NCBI GenBank assembly: GCA_020859965.1
Contig: JAJBVF010000521.1
Coordinates: 1 to 5,612, forward strand
Direction of reading: 5' to 3'
Length of the DNA stretch: 5,612 nucleotides
DNA from: Clostridiales bacterium
Lineage (GTDB): Bacteria; Bacillota; Clostridia; Lachnospirales; Lachnospiraceae
A program made the position numbers and the translations under genes. This document shows positions 5,550 through 5,612 of the stretch, one piece after another. The notes beneath the pieces are model-generated. The model was not told where the DNA came from. It was given only the letters and a program-made list of their open reading frames with translations, and searched no databases. The first letter of the stretch is position 1; each line of letters opens with the position of its first letter.

Positions 5550-5612
5550 ATGAGAACCTATCTTGTATGCGGGGGAGCAGGCTTCTTCGGCTCCAACTAC
5601 ATTCACTATATG
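5550..5612 (+). CDS. NAD-dependent sugar-nucleotide dehydratase/epimerase, N-terminus only (probable dTDP-glucose 4,6-dehydratase)
   Basis: The 21 codons before the window ends encode a first beta strand followed by GGAGFFGSNYIHYM, the Rossmann glycine-rich NAD(P)-binding motif of extended short-chain dehydrogenases. GSNxIHYM is most like RmlB/RfbB dehydratases, which convert dTDP-glucose to the 4-keto-6-deoxy sugar for surface polysaccharides, but UDP-sugar epimerases share the motif. Cys7 stands where Thr is usual (TGGAGF), and Phe replaces the usual Ile in GFIGS. The start at 5550 has only a weak TGGA ribosome binding site about five bases upstream. It lies on the same strand 113 bases after the deacetylase gene, which fits a role in envelope sugar metabolism. 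The rest of the gene is outside the window. Confidence 0.75.
   Translation, partial: MRTYLVCGGAGFFGSNYIHYM

Overview
The window looks like chromosomal DNA from a Clostridia-type member of the Bacillota, most likely Lachnospiraceae. The signs are a DUF4364 winged-helix protein, near-consensus SigA promoters with TGn-TATACT elements, GGAGG-type ribosome binding sites, moderate GC and an envelope deacetylase with the sequence style of that family. This taxonomic call is inference from protein character; no search was run.

Layout. Positions 1-2819 hold a leftward operon in the order DUF4364 regulator (2307-2819), OmpR-family response regulator (1635-2300), sensor histidine kinase (44-1558). A strong ribosome binding site at 10-18 suggests that a fourth gene starts just outside the left edge. 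Positions 2820-3142 are a divergent control region. It carries a leftward promoter (2872-2900), a dyad just upstream of that promoter (2911-2934) and a rightward promoter (3098-3126). Positions 3143-5436 hold two rightward genes for single-pass membrane proteins. The first is small, with a basic N-terminus, one membrane segment and an acidic repetitive outer tail. The second is a 550-residue membrane-anchored polysaccharide-deacetylase-like protein. At 5550 a further rightward gene begins and runs off the window; its first 21 residues form the Rossmann motif of a dTDP-glucose 4,6-dehydratase or related epimerase.

How the parts may work together (inference). The two-component system senses something at the envelope and may control nearby envelope genes. 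The rightward genes fit cell-surface polysaccharide work: a sugar-nucleotide enzyme inside the cell and a deacetylase tethered outside it, with a small co-expressed partner sharing the same membrane topology. Nothing in the sequence proves that the kinase system controls the divergent operon, although their promoters lie about 200 bp apart.

The least ordinary points are: the reading-frame conflict at the start of the small membrane protein (3136-3368); the degenerate later motifs and long insertion in the deacetylase; a Cys/His-rich insertion in the kinase ATP-binding domain; and an 11-bp perfect stem between regulator and kinase genes. No RNA genes, insertion sequences, CRISPR arrays or phage genes were seen.
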